Positions 25,642-33,977 of a stretch of DNA of 64,000 bases are shown here, one piece after another; position 1 is the stretch's first letter, and the number at the start of each line of letters is the position of its first letter. The notes beneath the pieces are model-generated. The model saw only the letters and a list, made by a program, of their open reading frames with translations. It made no database searches and was not told the DNA's origin. The position numbers and the translations under genes were made by a program. Source of the DNA: DASUPK01 sp963819715 (lineage in GTDB: Bacteria; Actinomycetota; Thermoleophilia; Solirubrobacterales; 70-9); contig CAWFXE010000006.1 of NCBI GenBank assembly GCA_963819715.1, positions 744,001 to 808,000 on the forward strand. The letters run 5' to 3'.

Positions 25642-26847
25642 CTAGAGGGCCTCGACCACCGTCGCGACGCCCTGGCCGACGCCGACGCAGAGCGTCGCGA
25701 TGCCGTAGCGCGCGCCGCGGCGACGGAGCTCCCAGACCAGGCTGGTCATCAGGCGTGCTCCAGAGCAGCCGAGCGGGTGGCCGAGTGCGATCGCGCCACC
25801 GTTGACGTTCAGCCGCTCCTCCTCGATGCCGAGGCCTTCGGCGCAGGCCAGCACCTGGGAGGCGAAGGCCTCGTTCAGCTCGATCAGGTCGATCTGGTCG
25901 AGCTTCAGGCCCGCTCGCTCCAGGGCCTTGGGGATCGCGATCATCGGCCCGATGCCCATGTACGCCGGATCGACTCCGGCGACGCCGATCGACAGGATGC
26001 GCGCCAGGGGCTCGCGCCCGAGCTCCTCGGCCATCTCCTCGCCGGCGAGCACCAGGCAGGCGGCGCCGTCGTTGAGCGTTGAGGAGTTGCCGGCGGTCAC
26101 GGTGCCGCCATCGCGAAAGGCCGGCTTGAGCTTCGCGAGCTTCTCCAAGGAGGTGTCCGCACGCGGGCCCTCGTCCACCGTCATCGTCGTTGGCTCGTCG
26201 CGTCGGCTCTTGGGGGGGACCTCGATCGGCACGATCTGATCGTTGAAGCGGCCGTCCTCCCGGGCGGCGACGGCTCGCTGGTGGCTCTGGAGGGCGAAAC
26301 GGTCCTGCTCCTCTCGAGAGACCCCGTACTTCTCGGCGACGTTCTCGCCGGTCTCACCCATCGTCTCGGTCGAGTAGCGCTCGGCCATCTTCGGATTGAT
26401 CATCCGCCAGCCCAGCGTGGTGTCGTAGAGGGTCTGCTCGCCGCGAGGAAGGCCGGACTCAGGCTTGGGCAGCACCCAGGGGGCCCGGCTCATCGACTCG
26501 ACGCCACCCGCCAGGTAGAGGCCGCCCTCCCCGAGCCGCAGGGCGCGGGACGCCTGGTTCACCGCCTCGAGGCCCGAGGCGCAGAGCCGGTTGACGGTCA
26601 CGCCCGGCACGTCGACCGGCAGCCCCGCCAGCAGCGCGCCCATGCGGGCGACGTCGCGGTTGTCCTCGCCCGACTGGTTGGCAGCGCCCATGTAGACGTC
26701 GTCGACTCGCGACGGATCGAGCCCGGTGCGCTCGACGGCCGCTGAGATCACGTGGGCGGCGAGGTCGTCGGGACGGACTCCGGAAAGACCGCCGCGGTAC
26801 CCGCCCATCGGGGTCCGGACGGCGTCGATGATCAGGGCCTCAGGCAC
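25642..26847 (-). CDS. Acetyl-CoA C-acyltransferase (thiolase)
   Basis: About 401 aa. Active-site Cys in NRLCASGLEA, His in GGAIALGHPLGCSG and second Cys in LCVGVGQG. The N-terminus EALIIDAVRTPMG supports GTG at 26847. It thiolytically cleaves 3-ketoacyl-CoA or condenses acetyl-CoA; the sequence is also close to beta-ketoadipyl-CoA thiolases. It would complete the pathway begun by the acyl-CoA and hydroxyacyl-CoA dehydrogenases 3-6 kb upstream. Convergent and directly abutting the preceding membrane protein gene. Confidence 0.9.
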   Translation of the reverse strand: MPEALIIDAVRTPMGGYRGGLSGVRPDDLAAHVISAAVERTGLDPSRVDDVYMGAANQSGEDNRDVARMGALLAGLPVDVPGVTVNRLCASGLEAVNQASRALRLGEGGLYLAGGVESMSRAPWVLPKPESGLPRGEQTLYDTTLGWRMINPKMAERYSTETMGETGENVAEKYGVSREEQDRFALQSHQRAVAAREDGRFNDQIVPIEVPPKSRRDEPTTMTVDEGPRADTSLEKLAKLKPAFRDGGTVTAGNSSTLNDGAACLVLAGEEMAEELGREPLARILSIGVAGVDPAYMGIGPMIAIPKALERAGLKLDQIDLIELNEAFASQVLACAEGLGIEEERLNVNGGAIALGHPLGCSGARLMTSLVWELRRRGARYGIATLCVGVGQGVATVVEAL

Positions 26848-26877
26848 GGCTGAGGACTGTAGCCTCAACGGTGGGAG

Positions 26878-27195
26878 ATGGTCCTAATAGCCCTCACCCT
26901 CGGGCTTCTCGTCCTGCTCTTTCTGATCATGGTCGCGTTCGCGCGCCTGGTCGAGGGGAACAGAGTTGCCGATTTCCTGGACTGGAAGCCGACGCGATCG
27001 CCGGAGGTCGAGGCCCAGAACGAGGTCGACGACGTGCGGCAGATGATCGAGGCGCAGAACGCGCTGCGGCGCAAGCGGGGCGCGAAGGAGATCACTGAGG
27101 CCGACGTGCAGAGGCAGGCCCAGCAGGACCAGGCGACGCGAGCCAGGGGTCGCGGCCCGTTCGCCGAGGGCGGCGGGCTCGACGACGACGGTTAG
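26878..27195 (+). CDS. Small membrane protein of unknown function
   Basis: 105 aa. One N-terminal helix (VLIALTLGLLVLLFLIMVAFA), then a charged cytoplasmic region with a predicted helix containing EVDDVRQMIEAQNALRRKRGAKEITEADVQRQ and an acidic/Gly tail. ATG at 26878, divergent from the thiolase and 3 nt upstream of the next gene. Not recognised. Confidence 0.65.
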   Translation: MVLIALTLGLLVLLFLIMVAFARLVEGNRVADFLDWKPTRSPEVEAQNEVDDVRQMIEAQNALRRKRGAKEITEADVQRQAQQDQATRARGRGPFAEGGGLDDDG

Positions 27196-27198
27196 GGA

Positions 27199-27687
27199 TT
27201 GGCGCGGGCGCTGATCGTCGGCTGCGGCTGCCGCGGCCGGGAGCTCGGAGCCGAGCTCACCGGGCTGGGATGGCAGGTGCGCGGCACCTCCCGGACCGCG
27301 GATGGGCTCGAGGCGATCGAATCCGCAGGCCTGTCATCCGCTGAGGCCGACCCCGATCGGCCGGGCACGGTGCTGGACCTCTGCGGCGATGTCGCCGTCG
27401 TCGTCTGGCTGCTCGGAACCGCAACCGGCGAGTCGGAGGCGCTCGCGGCGATTCATGGGCCCCGGCTCGAGCGACTGCTGGAGAAGCTGGTGGACAGCCC
27501 GGTTCGCGGTTTCGCCTACGAGGCGGTGGGCGGGGTGGATGCGGGGTTGCTGGCCGAGGGGCGCGAGATCGTCGAGCGGGCGGGGGAGAGGTGGCGCATT
27601 CCGCTCGCGATCCTCTCGTCCGGCCGCGATCAGCCTGGATGGGCGGTCAGGAGCGCCGGGACCGTGGCGGGGTTACTGGCCGCCTGA
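27199..27687 (+). CDS. NAD(P)-binding Rossmann-fold protein
   Basis: 162 aa. Begins ARALIVGCGCRGRELGAELT (Rossmann GxGxxG-like) and follows the pattern of short epimerase-like proteins; the C-terminal substrate domain is missing or minimal. TTG start 3 nt after the upstream stop. The stop overlaps the 3' end of the convergent gene by 15 bp. Substrate unknown. Confidence 0.7.
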   Translation: MARALIVGCGCRGRELGAELTGLGWQVRGTSRTADGLEAIESAGLSSAEADPDRPGTVLDLCGDVAVVVWLLGTATGESEALAAIHGPRLERLLEKLVDSPVRGFAYEAVGGVDAGLLAEGREIVERAGERWRIPLAILSSGRDQPGWAVRSAGTVAGLLAA

Positions 27688-28056
27688 GCTGCCCTGGAAC
27701 GCGTTCGCCTTGTTGGGCGTCGCGCAGGGGCTCTCCGGCGGGACCGGATACTCGCTGCCTGGCTCTCCGCAGGGGGAGGTGGGCGCGATGGGCTTCGCGT
27801 TCTGCTCGGCGGCGAGCGAGGCGCTGGCCCGGGTCGTCGCCCACGGCGCGCTGTCCTTGAAGTGCGTCGGCGGCTTGTCGAAGAGCCCGACGAGGATCAG
27901 CCAGCCCCCGATGATCACTATGGCGACCGTCGCCACCAGGACGAAGAACATGATCTGACTGCGCCGCGAGGGACCGTAGGAGTGGCCGACGACCTGGCGG
28001 CGCTTGTCCTGCCCCATCGCGTCGACCGTCGATGCCGTGTGGCGCGCTGCCTCCAT
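27673..28056 (-). CDS. Small membrane protein of unknown function
   Basis: About 127 aa. A basic N-terminus (GQDKRRQVVGHSYGPSRRSQ) precedes one helix (IMFFVLVATVAIVIIGGWLILVG). The outside part is Pro/Ala-rich with two or three Cys (SPCGEPGSEYP, SPCATPN). ATG at 28056, GTG at 28062 possible. Not recognised. Confidence 0.6.
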   Translation of the reverse strand: MEAARHTASTVDAMGQDKRRQVVGHSYGPSRRSQIMFFVLVATVAIVIIGGWLILVGLFDKPPTHFKDSAPWATTRASASLAAEQNAKPIAPTSPCGEPGSEYPVPPESPCATPNKANAFQGSSGGQ

Positions 28057-28077
28057 ACCCACTAATAACGATACCGC

Positions 28078-28175
28078 TAGCGACCGCCAGGCCGCGCCAT
28101 TTCGGAGCGAAGGGCGAAGCCCGGAGCGACTTGTGAGGGGCGGCCGCTCGCGGTCGCGACCTTATGGCGAAGCCG
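28078..28175 (+). repeat. Dispersed repeat, fuller copy A
   Basis: Starts TAGCGACCGCCAGGCCGC, contains GGAGCGAAGGGCGAAGCCC, GCGGCCGCTCGCGGTCGCG and ends ATGGCGAAGCCG. It aligns along its whole length with 61681-61779 at roughly four matches in five. It has internal palindromes (GCGGCCGC, GGCTTCGCC-like) and lies in an intergenic space. Confidence 0.75.
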
Positions 28176-28190
28176 GCAAGCGACCGCCCA

Positions 28191-28832
28191 TCACTTCACG
28201 ACGCGGTACTTGAGGTGCGCTACCCCGGGTGCCTCGACCGCGCGGAGCTGTTCAAGCTGAAGATCGGGACCGACTCCGTCGAAGAGCCGCTCGCCGCCGC
28301 CGAGCACGAGCTGGGAGACGTGGACCTCCAGCTCGTCGACGAGTCCTGCCGCCAGGTACTGGTTGATGATGTCGGCGCCCCCGCCGATGTAGACGTCCTT
28401 GCCGTCGGCCGCCTCCGTCGCCTGCTCGAGGGCCGCCTCGATGCCATCGGTCACGAAGGTGAATGTCGTGTCCGTCAGCGTCAGGGGCTCGCGCTGGTGG
28501 TGGGTGACCACGAAGACCGGCATGTGGAAGGGCGGGTCTGAGCCCCACCAACCGTCCCAGGGCTCATCGGGCCAGGGACCGCCGCCTGGCGGACCGAACT
28601 TGCCGCGGCCCATGATCTCGGCGCCGATGTTGTCGTGAGCTTCCTCGAAGATCGGTGTGTTCTCGTTGACTTCACCGCCCTCCCTGCCGTGGGGCTCGCG
28701 CCATGCCTTCAGCTCGAGCATCCATTCGTGCAGCTCCTCACCGCCCTCGCCGAGGGGGTTCTCCTCGCTCTGGTTGGGGCCGGCGACGTAGCCGTCCGCC
28801 GAAGTCGCGATGTGCACTCTCACCTTGCTCAT
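28191..28832 (-). CDS. Dihydrofolate reductase-family protein (RibD C-terminal domain)
   Basis: 213 aa. N-terminal VRVHIATSADGYVAGPNQ and IMGRGKFGPP, then PVFVVTHH and the NADPH-binding KDVYIGGGADIINQYLAAGLVDEL typical of RibD_C/YwjB-like reductases. True folate or riboflavin roles are rarely shown for this subgroup. ATG at 28832. Possibly last gene of the minus cluster 31200-28191, though a 38-nt gap separates it from the Nudix gene. Confidence 0.85.
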   Translation of the reverse strand: MSKVRVHIATSADGYVAGPNQSEENPLGEGGEELHEWMLELKAWREPHGREGGEVNENTPIFEEAHDNIGAEIMGRGKFGPPGGGPWPDEPWDGWWGSDPPFHMPVFVVTHHQREPLTLTDTTFTFVTDGIEAALEQATEAADGKDVYIGGGADIINQYLAAGLVDELEVHVSQLVLGGGERLFDGVGPDLQLEQLRAVEAPGVAHLKYRVVK

Positions 28833-28869
28833 GTCTGTGTAGACGCCTCCTTGGGTCGAAACTCATCGG

Positions 28870-29439
28870 TCATGGCCTGATTCGCTCGAGGAGCAGGCCG
28901 AGAATCCGCGCCGTTGCTCCCCAGATCAGCTTGTCGGCGATCTCGTAGGTGTCGGTCTTTATCGGGACGCCGCGGCGGACCAGGCGCCGCTTGGCGTAGG
29001 CGGCGACCAGGTCGTCGAGGGAGGCGACCAGCACGCTCTCGACCTCGGACGGGTTCGGCTCGAAGCGCATGGCCTCTTCGATCAGCCCGACGAAGGGGTG
29101 GACCTTGTAGTTGGTGACGAACGTGCCGATCGGGGGCAGGGCGCCTACGACCTCGACTCGTTCGGGCGCGAGGCCGATCTCCTCCTGCGCCTCGCGCAGC
29201 GCTGTGTCGAGGAGCTCCTCGCCTTCGTCTCGCCGGCCGCCTGGGAATGAGATCTCGCCAGCGTGGCGGTTCAGGTCGGAGCGGCGCTCTGTGAAGACCA
29301 GGCCCGGATTGTCGGGCCAGCCGTGCATGGGGACGAGCACCGCCGCCTCGGTCCGCCCGTGGGCGTCGAGCTTCTCGGCGTCGGCCGGGGCGAGGAGCAG
29401 CTCGCTCAAATCAGATGATGATCTGGACGACTCCGCCAT
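28870..29439 (-). CDS. Nudix hydrolase, CoA pyrophosphatase-like
   Basis: 189 aa. Complete Nudix box beginning GGRRDEGEELL and ending REAQEEIGL, preceded by SDLNRHAGEISFPGG, the typical NudL/CoA-pyrophosphatase context. ATG at 29439 lies inside the 3' end of the SDR gene (29-bp overlap), so the pair is translationally coupled. Predicted to cleave CoA or related dinucleoside pyrophosphates. Confidence 0.88.
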   Translation of the reverse strand: MAESSRSSSDLSELLLAPADAEKLDAHGRTEAAVLVPMHGWPDNPGLVFTERRSDLNRHAGEISFPGGRRDEGEELLDTALREAQEEIGLAPERVEVVGALPPIGTFVTNYKVHPFVGLIEEAMRFEPNPSEVESVLVASLDDLVAAYAKRRLVRRGVPIKTDTYEIADKLIWGATARILGLLLERIRP

Positions 29440-30223
29440 CGACGCTCCACGCCGCTCCAGAGGTATAGGACGCGCGCTCGGAGCAGAGGAAGACGATGGC
29501 GCCGGCGACCTCGTCGACCTCGGCGATGCGGCCGATCGGGCGTCCCGCGGCGGCCGCCTCGAGGGCCTCCTCATGGCTGGAGAGCCCCTCCATCTCCATC
29601 ACCTGATCAAGCAGCCCCCCCTCGTCGGTCCAGAGCTCGGACTTGACCGCGCCGGGAGCGATGGCGTTGATCAGGACGCCGTCCGCCGCGTAGCGGTCGG
29701 CGAAGAGGCGAGAGAGGGAGAGCTCGGCGGCCTTGGCCACGGAGTACTCGGGGGTGGCCCCCGACGGCCGCTTTCCCGATGAGCTGGAGACGTTGACGAT
29801 CCGGCCCCAGCCACGCTCCCGCATGCCCGGCACGGCCGCCCGCATAAGGCGCATGGGGGCCATGACGTTGAGCTCCCACGCCGCGTACCAATCCTCGTCC
29901 GGGACGTCGTCGAAGTGGCGGCGGCGGGCGGTGCCGGCGTTGTTGACCAGAACGTCCACCTGGCCGAGGCGATCCGCGGCTTCTCTGACGATGCGGTCTG
30001 CGGCAGTGGCGTCGGTCACGTCCGCGACCAGGGATTCCGCGCGGCCGCCCGCCTGCTCGCCGGCCGCGGCACATTCATCGGCGGCCTCCAGCAGTGCGTC
30101 CTCTGTCCGGGCGACCAGGAGCACGTCGGCCCCCTCCGCGCAGAGCGTGCGGGCCGTGGCTCGCCCTATGCCGCGGCTGGCGCCGGTCACCACGCAGGCT
30201 CGGCCCTTGAGCCCCAGATCCAC
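29411..30223 (-). CDS. Short-chain dehydrogenase/reductase
   Basis: 270 aa. Classical SDR: VTGASRGIG cofactor site, NNAG, VNVSSSSG with the catalytic Ser, and YSVAK. C-terminal SGAAWSVDGG is typical of FabG-like oxidoreductases. Sits between OsmC (3-nt gap) and the Nudix gene (overlap), all in one minus operon. Substrate not predictable. Confidence 0.9.
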   Translation of the reverse strand: MDLGLKGRACVVTGASRGIGRATARTLCAEGADVLLVARTEDALLEAADECAAAGEQAGGRAESLVADVTDATAADRIVREAADRLGQVDVLVNNAGTARRRHFDDVPDEDWYAAWELNVMAPMRLMRAAVPGMRERGWGRIVNVSSSSGKRPSGATPEYSVAKAAELSLSRLFADRYAADGVLINAIAPGAVKSELWTDEGGLLDQVMEMEGLSSHEEALEAAAAGRPIGRIAEVDEVAGAIVFLCSERASYTSGAAWSVDGGVVQIII

Positions 30224-30226
30224 CAG

Positions 30227-30631
30227 CTAACTCCCGGCCAGCTCGAAGGAGTCGTTTATCTCGACGTCGGCGCCCATCAGCGCGCGGTGGACCGGGCACT
30301 TGTGGGCGATCGTCAGGATGCGGTCATGCTGCTCATGCGTGAGCTGGGCGGGGGAGCGAATGTCGACCTTGAACTTAGCCGGCTCATCTGCGGTCGCCTC
30401 GGTGAAGTCGGTGGTCACCTCGACGTCGCCGAGATCCCACCCCTTGCGGTCGGCGTACATCTCAATCGTGATCGCGGTGCAGCTGGCGAGGGACGCGGCG
30501 AGCAGCTCGGTCGGGGTTGGGCCCTGATCGGTGCCGCCTCTGTCCTCCGGCTCGTCCACGATCAGCCGGTGCTCGCGGATCTCGACGTCGTGCTCGTATC
30601 CCTTCCGGCGGCGGGCGACGGCGTGCTTCAT
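30227..30631 (-). CDS. OsmC/Ohr-family peroxiredoxin-like protein
   Basis: 134 aa. OsmC fold with the two redox cysteines in LAASLASCTAIT and HKCPVHRAL. Reduces organic hydroperoxides using thiols. The start overlaps the end of the adenosyltransferase gene by 4 bp. A second, more divergent OsmC protein is encoded at 43864-44412. Confidence 0.88.
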   Translation of the reverse strand: MKHAVARRRKGYEHDVEIREHRLIVDEPEDRGGTDQGPTPTELLAASLASCTAITIEMYADRKGWDLGDVEVTTDFTEATADEPAKFKVDIRSPAQLTHEQHDRILTIAHKCPVHRALMGADVEINDSFELAGS

Positions 30632-31200
30632 GAGGCTCCCTCCCTTCCCTCGAACATCTGAGGGTTCGGTTCGTCGGCGAAGCGGGCGAGGGCGAAGGCG
30701 AGGTCGGAGGCGCGGTTCAGGTAGCGAAGGACGGTGTCGGAGGCGAGACCCTCGGTGTCCCGAAGCTCCACCGTCCGGCGCTCCGCGCGCCGGATCGACG
30801 ACCGGGCCACGTCGAGGGCCGCCGAGAGCTCGGTGCCGCCGGGGATCACGAAGTGTGGCGGCAGGTCGACCTGGTTCATGTATCGGTCGATGTCCACCTC
30901 GAGCGCCTCGACCATTCCCTCGGTGATCCGGCTGACGCCGTCCTGAAGCCGGTCGGCGGCATCCGGCGCCGTGGCGAGCTCCGCGCCCGCGACGAATAGG
31001 TCCTGCTGGAGGGAGAGGATCGTCGCGCGCAGATCGGCCTGGTTGTCGGACTTGCAGAGAGCCCGGGCCGCGCCGAGTGCCGAGTTGGCCTCGTCGATCG
31101 AGCCGTAGGCTTCGGTGCGGGCGTTGGTCTTGGGAACCCGACCGCCGTACCAGAGCGACGTGGTCCCGTCGTCGCCCTTCTTCGTGTAGATCTTGACCAC
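30628..31200 (-). CDS. Cob(I)alamin adenosyltransferase, PduO type
   Basis: 190 aa. N-terminal VKIYTKKGDDGTTSLWYGGRVPK is the ATP-binding motif; YGSIDEANSALG, and C-terminal RRAERRTVEL and YLNRASDLAFALAR follow. It makes adenosylcobalamin from cob(I)alamin and ATP. GTG at 31200 follows a TATCGT box by 6 nt on the minus strand, so this is likely the leaderless first gene of the operon with OsmC, SDR and Nudix. Confidence 0.93.
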   Translation of the reverse strand: MVKIYTKKGDDGTTSLWYGGRVPKTNARTEAYGSIDEANSALGAARALCKSDNQADLRATILSLQQDLFVAGAELATAPDAADRLQDGVSRITEGMVEALEVDIDRYMNQVDLPPHFVIPGGTELSAALDVARSSIRRAERRTVELRDTEGLASDTVLRYLNRASDLAFALARFADEPNPQMFEGREGAS

Positions 31201-31231
31201 GTAACGACGATATCGGGCAAGGGACGCTGGT

Positions 31232-31573
31232 TTGGCCGTCAATGTGTTGTTCGCGGGAATCCCGGTCGCCGATCTCGAGGCGGCGATCGAGTGGTACGAG
31301 CGGCTGCTCGGCAGCCCGCCCGACATGACACCGAACGAGATCGAGCGCACCTGGCGGCTCACCGATGAGAGCTGGCTCTACGTGGTGACCGACCCGGACC
31401 GCGCCGGCAAGGCGCTGGTCACAGTGATGGTCGACGACCTCGATGAGCGGCTGGCCGCGATCGAGCTGCGCGGCATCGGGAGCGGCGAGGTGCAGCAGAT
31501 CAACGAGAAGACGCGCAAGGTCGAGTTCGTCGACTCGGAGGGCAACCGGATTTCCTTCGGCCAGGCGGGCTAG
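31232..31573 (+). CDS. VOC (glyoxalase/bleomycin-resistance) family protein
   Basis: 113 aa, one VOC module: GIPVADLEAAIEWYERLLGSPP at the N-terminus and VEFVDSEGNRISFGQ at the C-terminus, where a Glu or similar side chain closes the metal site. TTG start at 31232; divergent from the adenosyltransferase gene and overlapping the convergent DUF1015 gene by 4 bp. Substrate unknown. Confidence 0.82.
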   Translation: MAVNVLFAGIPVADLEAAIEWYERLLGSPPDMTPNEIERTWRLTDESWLYVVTDPDRAGKALVTVMVDDLDERLAAIELRGIGSGEVQQINEKTRKVEFVDSEGNRISFGQAG

Positions 31574-32829
31574 CCGAGTGGGTTGAAGGCGATCCCGGTG
31601 AGCAGCTTCGGGAAGAAGTAGGTCGACTTCGGCGGCATCGTCTCGCCTGCGGCGGCGACGGCGCGGACCTGGTCGACGGGCGTGGCTCGGAGGACGAATC
31701 CGGCCTGATACTCGCCGGAGGTCAGCTTCTTGAAGACCTCGCCGATGTGCGGCGTGTAGCCGATGCCGCGCTTCGCGGCGATGTCGTCCGTCGTCATTCC
31801 CGCGACCCCCTTCAAAACCAGTTCTTCGAGGATCGCCGCGTCCAGGGTCCGGTATGCGTCGGAGTGATCGGCGAAGACCTCGTCGAGGCGGCCGGTGTCC
31901 CTCAGGCGCAGGCTGAAGCAGCGCTCGTAATGCGACTCCATGAAGCCGAAGACGCCGACGCCGTCGGTTCCGGCAGGGTCGAGGTCGGAGACAGGGACCT
32001 GCTCGAAGTCGAAGATCTCCGACACGGCGTCCCTGAGCGTCGCCTCCCGGGCGGCCGGATCGTCCGTGCGGGCCTTGAGCAGCCGGTGGGTCGGGAAGAC
32101 GGTGAGGCCAGGATCCTCGAGCGAGACCAGCGCCATCAGCACGTAGTCGGCGGCGGTGCCCTCTCCGACCTCACGTTGGTATGCGAGGGAGGTCTCGTAG
32201 CGGTGGTGGCCGTCGGCGATCAGCAGCTCGCCGGGCTCGAGCTCGGCGGCGACGGCCGCGTGCACCGCCGGATCGCCGATCCGCCAGACGCGGTGCGTCG
32301 TGCCGTCGGAGTCGGTGACCTCGCCCCAGGGCTCTCCACCGAGGGCGGGCTCGAGGTGCCGCCAGGCATTGCCGGGATGGAGCGCGAAGATCGGGGAGAG
32401 GTTGTGGCGGGTGGCGCGGGTGAGCCGAAGGCGGTCCTCCTTCGGCCCCGGCTGGGTGCGCTCGTGAGGCCGAATGCCCTCGCCGTAGGGCGCCAGCTTG
32501 ACGCGGGCGAGGAAACCGCGGCGCGTGAGGCGCGAGCCGCCGGGTGCCGTGTAATCCTGCTCGAGCGCCCAGATCTGCGGCTCGTTGTCGCGGGCCAGGA
32601 TTCCCTCGTCGGTCCATTTGGCCAGCAGGTCGGCGGAGCGCTCGTAGGGATCGCCGCCGGCGGGGTCGCGCGGCAGGTCGAGCTCGACGACGTTGTTGGG
32701 CGATCGCGAGACGAGCTCCTGGCGCTGCTCGTCGTCGATCACGTCATAAGGAGGGGCGACGACATCGGCGAGCGATCCGACCTTCTGGAGGTCGTAGTGG
32801 AGCGCCTGAAGTGGAAGTACCTCTGCCAC
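31570..32829 (-). CDS. DUF1015-family protein
   Basis: 419 aa, full length. Signatures: VVAPPYDVIDDEQR near the N-terminus, RPHERTQPGPKEDRL, LLIADGHHRYETSLAY and, near the C-terminus, MPPKSTYFFPKLLTG. This is a widespread conserved bacterial/archaeal family whose biochemical role I cannot state. Single gene unit with its own promoter region of about 95 nt shared with the tRNA-Pro gene. Confidence 0.88.
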   Translation of the reverse strand: MAEVLPLQALHYDLQKVGSLADVVAPPYDVIDDEQRQELVSRSPNNVVELDLPRDPAGGDPYERSADLLAKWTDEGILARDNEPQIWALEQDYTAPGGSRLTRRGFLARVKLAPYGEGIRPHERTQPGPKEDRLRLTRATRHNLSPIFALHPGNAWRHLEPALGGEPWGEVTDSDGTTHRVWRIGDPAVHAAVAAELEPGELLIADGHHRYETSLAYQREVGEGTAADYVLMALVSLEDPGLTVFPTHRLLKARTDDPAAREATLRDAVSEIFDFEQVPVSDLDPAGTDGVGVFGFMESHYERCFSLRLRDTGRLDEVFADHSDAYRTLDAAILEELVLKGVAGMTTDDIAAKRGIGYTPHIGEVFKKLTSGEYQAGFVLRATPVDQVRAVAAAGETMPPKSTYFFPKLLTGIAFNPLG

Positions 32830-32927
32830 GGGCGCGGAACCCTAACCAGTTGGTGAGTTGCCGACCCACGGGGGACGGAAATTCACCAACCCTTCCGCTC
32901 TCTAGACTCGGCCGCGTTACGCAGGTT

Positions 32928-33002
32928 CGGGGCGTAGCGAAGCCTGGTTATCGCGCCAGATCTGGGATCTGGAGATCCTCGGTTCGAATCCGAGCGCCCC
33001 GA
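32928..33002 (+). tRNA. tRNA-Pro (anticodon TGG)
   Basis: Cloverleaf: acceptor CGGGGCG/CGCCCCG, D-stem GCG/CGC, anticodon stem CCAGA/TCTGG around loop TCTGGGA (anticodon 32963-32965), T-arm CTCGG-TTCGAAT-CCGAG, discriminator A. No encoded CCA. Position 33 is C instead of the near-universal T. A TAGACT box at 32903-32908 fits a promoter -10. Confidence 0.88.
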
Positions 33003-33977
33003 CTAGATCAGGCCCTCGGCCCGCAACCACTCCTCTGTCTTCCGCATCCCGGCCTCGAGGTCATGGGCCGGCTCGTAGCCCAGCACCTCGCGGGCCCGGG
33101 CGATCGAGTAGCTCCCTCGCCGCGTGAAGTAGTCGATCGCCGCCGGCGTGGCCTCGCTGCGCTTGCCTCGCACCTTCGCCGCCAGGTCCATCGCGCGCGC
33201 GACCTCGCGGACGACGCGGGTCGGCGCCGTCCGCGGACCGTCGATCCCCAGCATCCGGCAGTAGTGGCCGACGAACTCGCCGATGGTCGGCTTCTCCGCG
33301 CCCGTGAGGATGAAGACGCGGCCCTCGGCTTCCGGCGCGGCCGCCGCCTTGACGATCCCATCCACCAGGTCGTCGACGAAGACCGGGCTGTGCAGGCCCC
33401 TGCCGCCGTCGGGGAGGATCAGCTGCTTCGAGCGCAGGAGGCGGATGGGCTCGGTGGTCCACGGCCTCGAGCCTGGCCCGTAGACGTCGCCCGGGCGGAC
33501 GATCGTGCAGGGGATCTCGCCCTCGGCGTGCGCCTCGAGGACGACCTGCTCGCTGGCGATCTTGGTGTCGACGTAGTGGACGCCGTTGGGCCGGACCGGG
33601 GTCTTCTCGTCGACCTCGCCCTCGAAGTCGAAGCCGAAGACGACGATCGAGGAGAGGTGCACGAACCGCTTCGCACCGGCCGTGACGGCCGCGTCGATCG
33701 CGTGGCGCGTGGCGGCCACGTTCGTCTCCCAGTAGCCCTCGCGCGAGCTGTACATCCCGACCACGGCTGCGGTGTGCACGACGAGATCACAGCCCTCAGC
33801 GTGGGACTGCCAGGCAGCCGGCTCCGTCAGGTCGGCGGCCAGGTGGGCCTCGTCACCTGTCTCGATCACGTCGATGCCTCGCACCTCGCTCCCCAGGGAC
33901 CGGAACCGCTCGACCAACGCCCGCCCGATGAACCCGGCCGCTCCTGTGACGAGCACCCGGGCGGGGGCGTCAGCCAT
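33003..33977 (-). CDS. NAD-dependent epimerase/dehydratase (3-beta-HSD-like extended SDR)
   Basis: 324 aa. VLVTGAAGFIGRALVE cofactor site, HTAAVVGMYSS, and catalytic YVDTK; PGDVYGPG is typical of extended SDRs. The C-terminal SYSIARAREVLGYEP matches sterol-dehydrogenase/epimerase-like members. Its start overlaps the acetolactate decarboxylase end by 8 bp; its 3' end abuts tRNA-Pro. Substrate unknown, sugar nucleotide or sterol-like. Confidence 0.87.
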   Translation of the reverse strand: MADAPARVLVTGAAGFIGRALVERFRSLGSEVRGIDVIETGDEAHLAADLTEPAAWQSHAEGCDLVVHTAAVVGMYSSREGYWETNVAATRHAIDAAVTAGAKRFVHLSSIVVFGFDFEGEVDEKTPVRPNGVHYVDTKIASEQVVLEAHAEGEIPCTIVRPGDVYGPGSRPWTTEPIRLLRSKQLILPDGGRGLHSPVFVDDLVDGIVKAAAAPEAEGRVFILTGAEKPTIGEFVGHYCRMLGIDGPRTAPTRVVREVARAMDLAAKVRGKRSEATPAAIDYFTRRGSYSIARAREVLGYEPAHDLEAGMRKTEEWLRAEGLI

